Assembly: GCF_905220365.1 (NCBI RefSeq)
Contig: NC_061141.1
Span: forward strand, 2,735,501-2,799,500
Reading direction: 5' to 3'
Source of the DNA: Vanessa cardui
Lineage: Eukaryota; Arthropoda; Insecta; Lepidoptera; Nymphalidae
Length of the DNA stretch: 64,000 nt
The translations under genes and the position numbers were made by a program. Of this stretch, positions 22,501 to 33,300 are shown one piece after another (the stretch's first letter is position 1; each line of letters opens with the position of its first letter). Under the pieces are notes generated by a model. It worked only from the letters and a program-made list of their open reading frames with translations, made no database searches and was not told where the DNA came from.

Positions 22501-24606
22501 ATGTCATGAAAACACTAAAGAAATCCATTTATTTGATGAACCTTGTATTATAGAATAGTAAACATCTATTTTTCTTTTCATTTAGAGCGGGATTGATAAT
22601 TATTTTGATAAAATAAAATTACGAATTTCAGATGTTTGCCATATTATGTTAAGCACCAATCACAGCGAATGACGTCACCTTTGAATACAAGTGTATTCTG
22701 TGGCATAGTAATACAATGGAGAATGTTCACTAATTTTGATTATTAGCGCTCTATATTGTCTGTTAAAAATAAAAAATAATAGTGAAAGAATTAATTCGAT
22801 ACGTCAATTAGTTTCCGAGTTATAAGTAAAACAAGTTGTAACGCACGACGCGGGCTGCCGGTGACGGTCTGACGTCATTGTACAACACGCTCAGTCTAGC
22901 TCACTCGGCCCGCCCGCGATTGCGCGCCCGCGCCGTCTATATTATACCTAAATGCTTTTAAAAATGTCTAATCCAAATGCTAGGAAATCATGTGTTTTGC
23001 TTAAATGTAAAAATACAACTATCAATTCGCCGGAAAAGTTGTATTTTATAGTTCCAAAAGATGTTCAAACGCGAAAAAAATTGATAAAAGTTATGAAGCG
23101 ATTAGATTTAATCAATCTAATATATACAATAGCGTATTCATAGTACATATCTCGTCGCAGAGCTCGATACTATCGAACATGTATTTCTCATCTATATCAC
23201 GCACTACCTGAGGAGAGGAATAAAATCAAAGGACGACCTACGGTCGACAAAGTAGACGAGCCGATTAAGGTAATTTATTCCTTACTGAAAGAAAACTCCA
23301 ACTAATGTCAATTTTCTATTAGCGAGTTAATGAAAAAGATGAAAAACGTGTCACAAAAATGACCACGTATAATTATTATTTTTGTAATTATTACGAATTT
23401 GTAGGTCGGAACACACCCTATAATTTTCATTACAGTAATTTTTCGATACCTTTCACGAGAAAAAAGGAAACGTTGCCGTTTCGTAAATTCCAATCGTTTA
23501 TAAAAAATACTTTGGTAAAAAAGGCATATTATTCGATACAAGATTTTGGATTACATACATATGTAATTGTATTTAACTAATATGATTGTATTTTTTAAAT
23601 GTTGAAAAAGAGTAACTACTGAGTTTCTTGCCGGTTCTTCTCGGTAGAATCTACTCTCCGAACCGTTGGTAGCTTCAATTAATTGTTAAATGACGATTCA
23701 AAAGTTCTTGTAAAAGCCTACTTGAATAAAGTTTGTTTAGATTTTAATAGCGAAAAAATATTTTTTTCTGCCAAAATTCGTGTATTTTTTATCGAAATCT
23801 CGGTAACTATGATCGATACATGAAAAATGTATAGGACCTTAATTGTAGATCGTACAAAAAGCAAAAAAAAGAACTCCATAAAAAAATTCGTATCTCGATC
23901 GGGAACCGAGTTATGATAAAATGTGATACTAAGCGGTACGCTTCCCGCGCGGCGCGTTGTGAAATGACGTCACAGCACTCGCGCGGCTGTTAGCGGGACT
24001 CGATATTTTTCGAAACTTTGAATGCCTATAAAATCAAAACTACTAGGTATTTTTGACAAACAAAAACTAGTGTATTTGTATTCGTACAGGCTTTACTGAG
24101 AAAAAAATTTAAGTGATTTGGCATACCTAGTAACATTCTCCATTATCCCAGCTACTGCACTACTCAACCGTGACGTCTTTAGTGACGCCATGACACTGGC
24201 TTGCGTTTTGTTTCGAATTTTAAATCCAAAAACTAAAACGTCCTCTTTTTCCACTAAAACTTAACTGAAATCAAAAATATATGTATGTTTTCGAACATCA
24301 TAGGATAATTTTTCAAAATGTGTCATCGTGCCTATTATTATCGAATTCCTCCAGCCTTATTTAGAAGAGGATCCAAGCCAGCAAGTGACGTTAAAACTGG
24401 TAGAGAAGGTGGCTTCTAGCTTCGCTGCGCATGCGCACAAGCAGCTGTGCCGCTCGGGCGCCGAGCGCAAGCGCCTGTCGGCCGCGCGACACATGAGCGC
24501 GGAGCTGTGCGTGAGTCGACACCCGCCGGAGTTCATAACCAGCTACCTCAATGACAACCACAAGTTCAGAACCTTACATAATAAATCGCTTTTGAGTAAC
24601 CTTTAA
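13548..24606 (+). CDS. malate synthase
   Basis: Seven exons: 13548-13798, 13931-14189, 14713-15040, 15431-15605, 19942-20050, 22185-22439 and 24355-24606. All have GT..AG introns and matching phases and together encode 542 aa, the usual length of malate synthase A. The enzyme condenses acetyl-CoA with glyoxylate to malate, the second step of the glyoxylate shunt. Visible motifs are DVQGVQVDFDDGHCPTWRNQ, the RPRAW block (residues 158-162, glyoxylate-binding Arg), Glu242 and Asp270 at the Mg sites (the latter in GLNCGIWDY), LLPDRNKYVNM, and VEDSATAEISR with the likely catalytic base Asp441. The protein ends Ser-Asn-Leu. Most bacterial and plant enzymes have Arg where this one has Ile268. Introns 4 to 6 are bloated by repeats. 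The last exon is much more GC-rich than the others. No isocitrate lyase gene is in the window. Confidence 0.96.
15683..15990 (+). repeat. interspersed repeat, 'ggccccag' family
   Basis: It starts AGTCGGATTTAAAGGTCTGG and ends ACGGCCCTG. A second copy lies at 42912-43229 in a PDH E1 alpha intron, in the same orientation. It is in intron 4 of malate synthase. Class unknown. Confidence 0.8.
16112..16401 (+). repeat. interspersed repeat B, full copy
   Basis: About 290 bp, from GGTTGGCGGGCGAGCATATG to CAAAGCCCTACCACCAAGT. It is the most complete plus-strand reference copy of a family seen nine times here. The family's class (SINE, LINE tail or other) cannot be told from the sequence. Confidence 0.85.
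17105..17432. mobile_element. MITE family E (TA-flanked), full copy
   Basis: About 330 bp with inverted ends resembling TAGTACGACACAAATTAG and its complement. It lies in intron 4 of malate synthase. Sister copies are at 39749, 40480, 47786 and 52159. Confidence 0.8.
17547..17866 (+). repeat. tRNA-derived SINE family A, full copy
   Basis: The head looks like a tRNA gene with an A-box-like GATGGCCCAGTGG and a B-box-like GATTCAAACCC. A long body follows (CATCGTGAGGAAACCTGCATG, CCGCATTGGAACAGCG), then a GTT-type tail. It resembles the Metulj-type SINEs of butterflies; the name is tentative. Confidence 0.85.
18200..18520 (+). repeat. non-LTR retrotransposon 3' tail, family C
   Basis: It ends AATAAAGTTTATTTTGATTT with a short (TGATT)n tail, typical of a non-LTR 3' end. 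It contains CTACTGAGTTCCTTGATC and a block shared with six other copies. Confidence 0.75.
18732..19024. mobile_element. MITE with about 52-bp terminal inverted repeats
   Basis: The left end TGATTTCGAGATATTTACTA and the right end (read inward) TGATTTCGGGATATTTGCCA continue as matching arms through GTGGAGCTCGATATT. The total is 293 bp, with no coding capacity. A solo end lies at 31324-31385. Confidence 0.85.
19283..19555 (-). repeat. SINE family A copy
   Basis: Minus-strand copy. Its tail is the GTAAAGTAA type, and the tRNA-like head is shortened. Confidence 0.8.
19679..19915. mobile_element. hAT-type MITE with 8-bp target duplication
   Basis: 237 bp with short inverted ends (CAGTGGCGTAGCTA and its near complement ATAGCTACGCTTCTG). 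It is flanked by GTTTAGAT and GTTCAGAT, an 8-bp duplication with one mismatch, which indicates hAT-type insertion. It ends 26 bp before malate synthase exon 5. Confidence 0.75.
20093..20387 (+). repeat. SINE family A copy
   Basis: Begins AGAGTCGAGATGGCCCAG 42 bp after malate synthase exon 5 and ends with AGGCTGTTGTTGTA. The tRNA-like head has a deletion around the anticodon stem. Confidence 0.85.
20490..20825 (+). repeat. non-LTR 3' tail, family C
   Basis: Full-length copy ending GAATAAAGTTTATTTGACTT. It lies in malate synthase intron 5. Confidence 0.75.
20936..21186 (+). repeat. SINE family A copy, 5' truncated
   Basis: Begins at the B-box-like GGGTTCAAACCCAGG and ends in a (GTT)n run at 21160-21184. 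Confidence 0.8.
22952..23143 (+). pseudogene. THAP-like zinc-finger fragment
   Basis: Starts MSNPNARKSCVLLKCKNTT and contains EKLYFIVPKDVQTRKK, which resembles the start of the THAP (C2CH) DNA-binding domain in insect transposon-derived proteins. It stops after 63 residues, and the downstream Cys/His pair is not in frame. The family call is from memory and tentative. Confidence 0.45.
23474..23742 (+). repeat. non-LTR 3' tail, family C
   Basis: Contains TTGCCGTTTCGTAAATTCC, CTGAGTTTCTTGCCGG and GAATAAAGTTTG. It is nested inside the candidate DNA transposon at 22714-24145. Confidence 0.75.
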
Positions 24607-24639
24607 GTTTTATAACGCCTATTCGTTATAATAAATTCA

Positions 24640-25360
24640 ATTTTTTTTTCAAATTCAAATTCTTTATTTGTAAAATTTTTGAAAACAACAAAAATTTCGC
24701 CACTAGGCATACAAATATAAATTGGTACACATTATTACTTTACATTAATTGCAATATAAAAAAAATAATTAACTGCTAAAACATAAAAAAAAAACAATAA
24801 TAATAATAATAAAACATTAATTAAAATATGTCAAAATATAATATAATTAGAAATAAGATTAATTAGGAAATTAGATAGGAACTTAGGCAAACATCATTAA
24901 CTAATATCAAAAAATTCAGAGATTTTGTAAAATGTCTTTTCGATGAGGTATACTTTTAATTTACGCTTAAATAGAGGAACCGGGTAATGATTTTATGTAT
25001 TCTGGCAATTTATTAAATATCTTTACTGACATTCTAAAAATTCCTAAAATTAAAACTAATATTATACATTGCAAACGGTTCTTGATTAATACGTCATTAT
25101 TACAATCTAACTGGTCAGATTGTAAACTGTTGAAATATAGTCTGCACGTTAATATACTCGGGCATAGTCACAATTTAAATCGTAAGAATACTAATGACTG
25201 TTTTTTCATTACTTTTTTTTTAATTAGTTTCGAACAAAAAAAACTAATTAAAATAAAATTGGATGTAGGATGTTTACTAGAGTTAATTTTAAAGTTTTTA
25301 ATTAAAATTAAAGATTATCTTATACATTTAAATACTCACTTATATTGTTAATGCGAAATT
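24640..25360 (-). pseudogene. LINE reverse-transcriptase C-terminal end and 3' tail
   Basis: Read on the minus strand, 25020-24900 gives NKLPEYIKSLPGSS and, after a frameshift, LFKRKLKVYLIEKTFYK and SEFF, the usual C-terminus of Jockey/CR1-type ORF2 proteins. A short A-rich tail follows at about 24640-24660. Only the last part of the element is present, as in 5'-truncated LINE insertions. It lies just after the end of malate synthase. Confidence 0.65.
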
Positions 25361-25446
25361 ATTCGCTGTCTGTCCGTCTGTTACACTTTTACAGCTAAAG
25401 CACAAAATAAGTAAGATTCAACCCATGGGGTGCTTTTATTGTTAAC

Positions 25447-25747
25447 ACCTAAAGTAACAGCCTGTAAAGTTCCCACTACTGGGCTAAGACCTCCTCCCAT
25501 TGAGGAGAGGGTTTGGAACATATTCCACCACGCTGTTCCAATACGAGTTGGTGGAATGCAAATGTGGTTGAATTTCAATGAAATTAGACACATGCAGGTT
25601 TCCTCACGATGTTTTCCTTCACCGCCGAGGACGAGATGAATTATAAACACAAATTAAGCACAAATATATAGTGATGCTTGCCTGGGTTTGAACCCGCAAG
25701 CATTGGTTAAGATGCACGCGTTCTAACCACTGGGCCATCTCAGCTCT
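25447..25747 (-). repeat. SINE family A copy, nearly full
   Basis: Minus-strand copy with complete B-box-like GGGTTCAAACCC (complement) and A-box-like parts. The tail is of the AAAGTAACAG type. Confidence 0.85.
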
Positions 25748-26227
25748 CACCTAACACCAAAGCAACTATAATATTGATGTTACTTTTGAACAAATGCCAA
25801 TATTGATTTAGACAATAAAGGGACCAAATGTTTTCCACGATTAATTATTGATATGGCCTTATAATTAAACAATATACTCTTAGAAAAAGCATGACTTTAC
25901 TCTTTTCTTTATATATTAACAACTCTTTGAAGTCTGACATAGATTTTCAAGTTATATTTTTTTGTTTTTATTTTTATAAAATCAAGGATATATTTTTTTT
26001 ACATTTTTTCTTGTTTAACTCTTTGTTGTGGGTTTTAGTGATGATTCGTTTATGTAATCTTGTTATCAATTGTAAGCTTTAATTATACCAAAATGTTATA
26101 CCTTTATTTATAATTACTCAATAAAAATTACATATTTTAATATCGTTTTTATTCTATCGCCTCTCCTACTATTTCCCTCGTTGTTTTACCTACATTGTAT
26201 TATAATTGAAATAAATATGTACTTAAA

Positions 26228-26390
26228 AGTAAAGTAAAGTAACAGCCCATAGATATCACCGCCGAGCACGAGATGAATTATAAACACAAATTAAGCACAT
26301 GAATCAGCGGTGCTTGCCTGGGTTGGAACCCGCAATCATCGGTTAAGATACACGCGTTCTAACCACTGGACTATCTCAGCTTAACTCAGC
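26228..26390 (-). repeat. SINE family A copy, internally deleted
   Basis: The tail and the tRNA-like head are present, but the central CGCATTGGAACAGCG region is missing. The tail repeats AAAGTAAAGTAA. Confidence 0.8.
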
Positions 26391-27842
26391 TCAACATAAC
26401 CTGGAAACTTATAAAGAATAAGTATCTTCAGTACTTCACAGTTTGAATATATTAGTATATAAAATTAAATTGAATAATAATGATTATTATTGTAGTTATT
26501 AATTATATTATTTAGAGATGAAATGAGTCTTGTTAGAAAATATAAAATATAAAGTCAAAAATAAAATACATTAATAGATACTAACAAGTCTGATCTCAAC
26601 TTTATTTTATTAAAGGAAATAATATGTAAAATTTTATGTTACTTATTATGAAGTAATAAAAAAATGTTCATAAATATAACATATGTATATCAAATGACAT
26701 ATGACCGTTTCAGTTTTTTTAGCAAAATAAAACATAAGATTACCTTAAAACCAAATAACTTTATTCAAAATGAAATTAAATATAAGAAATGTCAATAATT
26801 ATAAGAAAATAATTACAATCAACTATTGTATTATAATTAGATCCCGCGTCTCATTGATAACTAAATGACGTCACATCGGTAATAACTCTAATCTATACAT
26901 ATTATAAATTGGTAATTTAGTGTCTGTTTGTAATATTAAAATAGCCCTTATTTATGTATGTATACACGGAACATATACCAAAATAACATTTTTTACATTT
27001 TGTCTGTTTGTTTGGTCCGTCTAAACTCTGGAACGGCTGGACCGATTTTGACGGGACTTTCACCGGCAGATAACTGATATAATGAGGAGTAATTCAGTCT
27101 ACAATAATTTATTTTCTTTGTTCAATTTAAAGGCGTACATGGTCGCTGGCACAGCTTGTAATCAATATCTTAGTATACATATCAACATTCAGGGACACTT
27201 ACGCTCTTTTCATTTATATAAGTTGATCAGATATACATGGCTCAACTTACTTTAATTAATTTTAAAAAGGCTTTAAGAACACATGGGACCAAATTGTAAG
27301 TGGTCAACTTGGCTAACGACACTTCAAATTAAAATCACATCTTGCACTGTCAATGCCTAACTAGACATCAGACCTAAGATGTTATTTTATTGTGCCCATT
27401 ATACCGCTACATACTATTACATACTTATTCGCCCTTCAAACAAAAACACAGCAATACAGTACCCATAGACTTTCACAAATAATCCCCACTTTTACATAAA
27501 ACTATATATAGTTTGTCAAATCTTTTTTAATGTTGCCAGTGTACGAAACATGATTGATTACGGGATCTTACTATAAAACACAATAAAACATTAAATTCAT
27601 GCAATCATTAACAACAATAATAATGTCAATTGTTTAACATTCAAAGCACGTGATTCGTGTAACAGTTTTATAAAAACATTATATCTAAAGTAATATTTAC
27701 AAAGCTTATATCGTTTAAAATTAACAGGACACTATTTTATTTGGTCATTATACATTTAAAGAGACAAAACAAACAAGAGATGTGGCTTGCGAGTGAGAAA
27801 CCTTTAGGCATGTGTCCGATATATTGAAACTAATCTAACATC
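26391..27842. other. intergenic, no gene seen
   Basis: AT-rich DNA. Around 26940-27085 there is a degraded interspersed-repeat fragment with GGACCGATTTTGACGGGAC, shared with 37830 and 38080 in inverse orientation. Confidence 0.5.
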
Positions 27843-28000
27843 GGATGTCATCGGAAAATCAGATGTCATCGGAAAATGAGATGTCATCGGAAAATCAGAT
27901 GTCATCGCAACATCATATATCATCGCAACATCAGATGTCATCGGAACATCAGGTGTCATCTGAACATCAATGTCAACGGAACATCAGATGTCATCCATTT
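27843..28000. repeat. 18-bp tandem repeat, about 9 units
   Basis: The unit is close to ATCAGATGTCATCGGAAA. Later units vary to CGCAACATC and CGGAACATC. The 18-bp period keeps an open frame reading RCHRNI-like repeats, which I regard as an accident of the period being divisible by three. Confidence 0.9.
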
Positions 28001-30326
28001 GATGATAACGAGTAACGGTTATCACTATCTAGGGGGCTATTCATTTATTCTCTTCATGAGGAAAAAAAATAAGATTTGGTCCAAGCCCTCCCCATCGTGT
28101 ATTATTTAGTACGTAAGAATTCAAAGGAAAAAATGAATTAACATATTATTATTTTATTTATTTTAGTGTTAATTTTTCAAACAAATTTTAAAAATTTTAC
28201 TTGTAATTTCAAAGGTTCTAAATTCAAGCGAACTTCGGCAATCACGTGGTTACCCGCTTTTTTTATAACATAAGATTATGGTCGAATTAGAGATTATCTT
28301 ACGTAATAAATGAATGCCCCCTAGAGAAAAATGAGCATTCAAAGTACAATAACATTAAACTCATAAACTATTCGCCTTATCTCTCTTCAACTTTACAGTA
28401 ACCCGTCTGTGAGAAAGAGATAAAGCAAACATTAAACCGATTTCGATATAGTCATCTCTTTCTGACATATCGTACAATGTCAAGTTAAACAAAGACAGGG
28501 CGATATCTGAAAACGGATGTTACAAAATTCGGATATCGCCTACCTAGTTACTTTTATGTGTCGAAATAGTTACATTAATATATTACACAAAATAAACACA
28601 CACAAATTCGACCTAGAACTTCCATTGTACAGTAACACTAAAAAAATACAATTAACGGCTTAGATTTACAATTGTGCTATTAAACAAATATTTTTTTTAG
28701 TGTTTTAAAGCATTTTTCATGATATATCTTTAGTACATAGCTATACATTAGACTATAACGCACTTTATTGGACAATTTTATACTTTAATGTGTCTTTTAC
28801 ATCGGCTGGACTTAGAAATATATTAAATTCAAGCATATTAATTGTTACGGCTAAATTGTTAACATAGAAAAGCCCTGTCAATTGTTGCACAAAGATTAAT
28901 TTCGATTGTTTTATTCAAAATTCGTTCGTAGCGGATTGACAATTCACTGAACTATGTCTAATAGGTAATCAAAATAAAAACAGATAATGCTAGTAACAGT
29001 AATTTTTTATAAGATGTGAAGTTGGTACTAGAAATTATGTTTGTTTTTTTTTTCAATTTTCGTAAACGGCAAAAGGAGCGTTAGGAGCGTGTTGTAACAC
29101 TCCTGAGCTACTAAGGTACTAAGCGAACAGTAATAAATTATATATATTGACCATACTTTAATTGTTTAATAGATATGTCACATGATCAAAGATTTCAATA
29201 TAGAAATTGCTTGGATTGATATTGTATGTCAAGAGCTCGGTGATATGTCTGTAAATCTATAGATTATTGGACTATAGTCCATTCCAATAACAACGTTTTT
29301 CAATATCACAAGTGTTTTGTTGATAATTCCGCTATATGATTAACTAAAAACAGTTCTTGATTAATATATCTTCATTTGTAATACAAAAATATTCCACTAA
29401 ACTGCATAATTCCACTTTAATTTAACTTCTAAAGTAACGAAAACAACTTTGTCGACATTCAAGACGCCAGTTTTCGATGAACGAACATTTAAAAGAGAGG
29501 CCTCGACTATGGATGTTCTACGACGATTGAATGAATTTATACAGATAAAAAATATATTATTTTAGTTTTAAGATACTTACATACAGGATACAGGTTGGAA
29601 TATATTATATGAATTATTTATTAGAAACGTAAAAAGTTACCTAACGATAGATAAAAAAGTTATTTTTTATACTATTATATTATTTTTATAGTTGGTTTTT
29701 ACATAAAAATAATATTTTTACCAAAAATGTTAAAAGAATTATTTTACTTAAAATTTGTGCACGGGTGCTTATTCGGAATTCTCTAAAGTTTTTTATTACG
29801 ACCTGGCTTTGTTCAAATAAAAAAATATATATATATCGTTCTTTAGCATTCATTACCCATTCATTCAATTATTTTCACCTCACTAGTCGAACGCAAATGA
29901 CATATCAATTCAAGGTCAAAGTTGTTTATTTACCTTTTCTCCTCTTCCCATTGGAATAGACTATACAGACCTCATTTCGGTTATCAAAAACATATGAAAT
30001 ATAAAAATTGATGAAACAGTCGACATTTGAGAATAAGGCATTGTCACCATTTAAGAGCTCACAGTGAAAGTACATCTATACATATAAATGGAAACCTAAA
30101 ATTATTAGGTTTATGTAAATCACCGCTAGGTGGCGTTGTACCACAAAAAAAAAAAATTTAATACACTCCACCGGTTGTTAAGACAATTGATATAATTACA
30201 CTGGCAGGAAAATAGTGCTTTATAGTGCTTGCATTCAGCTTATCTATGAGAACTAAATTCAGCCGTAACATACAACTAGCTGTGACTATGCGGAGAGGGG
30301 AGCAGCGCGGGTTGGGGGGCGGAGCG
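28001..30326. other. intergenic or ZFAND2 3' UTR, no coding gene seen
   Basis: AT-rich, with no exon that could be supported on either strand. The part nearest 30326 should include the 3' UTR of the minus-strand ZFAND2 gene. Confidence 0.45.
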
Positions 30327-33300
30327 CTAGGACACGGAGCAGCGCGAATTCTGTTCGCCGCCCACGCGCTGGCGGGCGAGCGCTCGGGCCAGGGAAGCAT
30401 CGCGCACCCCAGGGCTCTGTTCCTGGAGCGACAGCGCCAGCGCTCGTGCTAATGCCTCGTCCTCCGACTGCAAGGTGACAACACACGTTGTAGACGCTTA
30501 TCACTTAGCGATAGGCACATTGAATGGTATAAACGATGCTGGTTAGGCACCACAGAGTCGAGATGGCTCAGTGGTTAGAACCGATGATTGCCAGTTCAAA
30601 CTCAACAAGCACCACTGATTCATGTGCTTGATTTGTCTTTATAATTCATCTCGTGCTCAGCGGTGAAGGAAAACATCGTGAGGAATCGTGCATGTGACAA
30701 ATTTCATAGAAATTCTGACACATGTGTGTGTCCACCAACCCGCATTGGAACAGCGTGGTGCAATATGTTCCAAAAACCTTCTCCTCAAAAGGAGAGGAAG
30801 TCTTTGGCCCAGCACTGGGCCACTAATAGAAGTAACATCTTAGATCATGGTATCTAAGATGTTACCGTCTCACACTTCAACTATGGAGTTGACAATGTAA
30901 GATAATAATTATCAGTATTCTATCTGTTTGTAACCACTTCCATTAGGTGTAACAAAAACATTCCTATCATTACATTAAATATATTATCCAGTACTAAGTA
31001 TTAAGCTCAAACTAAAACTAACAATGATTTGATTGACTGATTAATAAAATACTGCCTCGGCTATAGTTGTATCATCTAGTTATTGCATCACAACAAAGAA
31101 AGTTTTGTCACAAATTATTTCAGATACCCTTACCATATTTCCTTGTACTTCTGAGAATGCTGTTACAGGAGTGGGGACAGTTGTACCATTTGCCAGATTT
31201 ATTTCTTTCGCTTTTAAACGAGCCATCGCTGCGTTACTGTGAAATAATAATATCAATATAAGATTATAAATTAACATGATTATTTTTATTATTTAACAGC
31301 ATACATGAATAAAACATTCATAGATAATGTCAAAATATCGAGCTCAACTAAATAAAAAACATGGTAAATATCCCATTTTAAATAACTGTAATAGTAATAA
31401 AAATGTTAGTTCAGGCCAGTTGTCTTTGTTTAACCACAGGACTGTACACTGATAAGCACTGTTATCATAACAACGTTATAGCTATAGCTCTTTAATACAT
31501 AGCTAGTTTATATCATCACCACAATTTACACAACAATAGACTATTTGACTGGTTTTTAAAATCCATTTTATATTATTTAGTCGAGGTTAAGGAACCCAGT
31601 AAAAGTTGATTTTTTTATTTCTAGTACATATTTGCCGAAAAATATCATATAAAAATTCCATATTTAAATAACGCGCGAAAACGCTACTTGGACAATATGG
31701 CGCTGCAATGGGGTTGGTGACGTCACTTTGCTGTATTTTAATCTGTGGTACGTATACATAGAAAAGCAAGGTTTACAAACAAAATGACTTCTTTAGCTTA
31801 AACGAAACTTTTGAAAAAATTAATTTTTATTTATTGATTTTTGAATAAATTAAGTATGTATTATTTTCAAGTTTCGTTAGTAAATAACCATTTTTAAAGT
31901 CATAATATACACTGATTACAATAATTCACAATTTATTTTTCGCATTGTCAAATAGCCTATTTAAAAGATTTTATTTTAAGGGGGAATATCAAAACTTATA
32001 CACAACTTATCAGTGTCAAAATAATTAAGTATCATTATTATATCACTTATTCTTATACACATGTATGTATGTGTTTATTCCTACACAAGCACATTCATTA
32101 CTTATTTTTGTTAGATTTGCTCTCAATAAAATTGAAGTTATGAGAAGGATTACAACTGTTTATTTTATGTATATTATTTAAAAATAAATTTTTCACTTAA
32201 AATTTATCAGGACAGCCTATTAATATATCAGTTACTATAATCAATAACTTTAAATTATACTTACGCAGCTTGTCTTCTTTTAGCTGCTAATTTCCCTTCG
32301 CAGGAGTGATCAGCAGCATGTCGGTGACGGAGACAATAATTAAGTGCACATTCACTACAAACTAAGGGAACCATCTCTTTCGTTTTGCATCCTTTGTAGG
32401 AGCATCTGTTTGTGAATACCTGAAAAATACATCACATTTTGATAATTACACAATATAAAACAAAGTCACTTACCTTTACAGTATATGTATATGTAGTATG
32501 TCTATGTATGTTTAGATCTTTAAAATTACCCAACTGATTTCGATGAGGTTTTTTTAAAAGAAATAATTCAAGAGAAAGGTTTTTATATCTAATACATGGA
32601 CAATAAACACTGATAATTATAGAAATTTCTAATGTATTAGTATATTTACTACAGAATTAGTTAATATACAGTATCACTATTACAGCCGTGTGAAGCAAGG
32701 GCAGGTCGCTAGTATATTATACAAAACAGATTTATTTCATAACATACTTTCTCTCCTCAGCATAAAATCGAACCATGAACTTTTGACAACAAATTTGATG
32801 CACACACTTTTAAAATTAATTTAGGTGTCTAGTTCATACTAAAAATATGTATGCAAATTCGTAATTATCCTTTGAAATTTCATCATATAAACCCTCTTTT
32901 GCAGTTATAATATTATTTAGGACAGTATGAGTATGAATTTTACATCATAGAACTATCATATTGCCTCATACTCGGACAAAAATAATGGAAGTTAGTTTAC
33001 CTTATTTCTCCTCTCCCTGGCAGGATCTGAAGTACATTGGTTGTCTATGTGAGCACCCACAGCGACATCAGGAGGTTCTCCTCTCTTCCCAGGAACCGGT
33101 GCACCACATAACGGACATTGTGGGACTTGCACATCTCGTCCATTAGGTGCTGGGCACTCATGTTTAACATATGTGAAGTGGTCAGAGCTGTAAATGTTAA
33201 AATGTTTTTTTACTTTAATGGACTTATAATTATAACTTTTCATAGTGTTGCAATAAACAACTTGAATTTTATATAAATAATTCATGAGGGTATTGAAATG

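Larger units (their letters stand above)
22714..24145 (+). mobile_element. candidate DNA transposon remnant with THAP-like start
   Basis: ACAATGGAGAATGTTC at 22714 and the complement of GTAACATTCTCCATTAT at 24130 form imperfect inverted ends about 1.43 kb apart. Inside are CpG-rich blocks with TGACGTCA-like sites at both sides and a short frame at 22952-23143. The element itself carries a family C tail at 23474-23742. It sits in malate synthase intron 6. Confidence 0.45.

Noticed and set aside
13548..24606. Recent bacterial transfer of malate synthase
   Set aside because: The gene has six introns with animal-type borders and old repeat insertions, so any transfer would be ancient. The sequence alone does not show one.
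27876..28109. Open frame with RCHRNI repeats
   Set aside because: It is produced by the 18-bp tandem array, with no start context, splice support or known family.
30158..30504. Separate GC-rich gene or lncRNA near 30.3 kb
   Set aside because: The block is explained by the last exon of ZFAND2 on the minus strand, joined in phase to the exon at 31134-31236.
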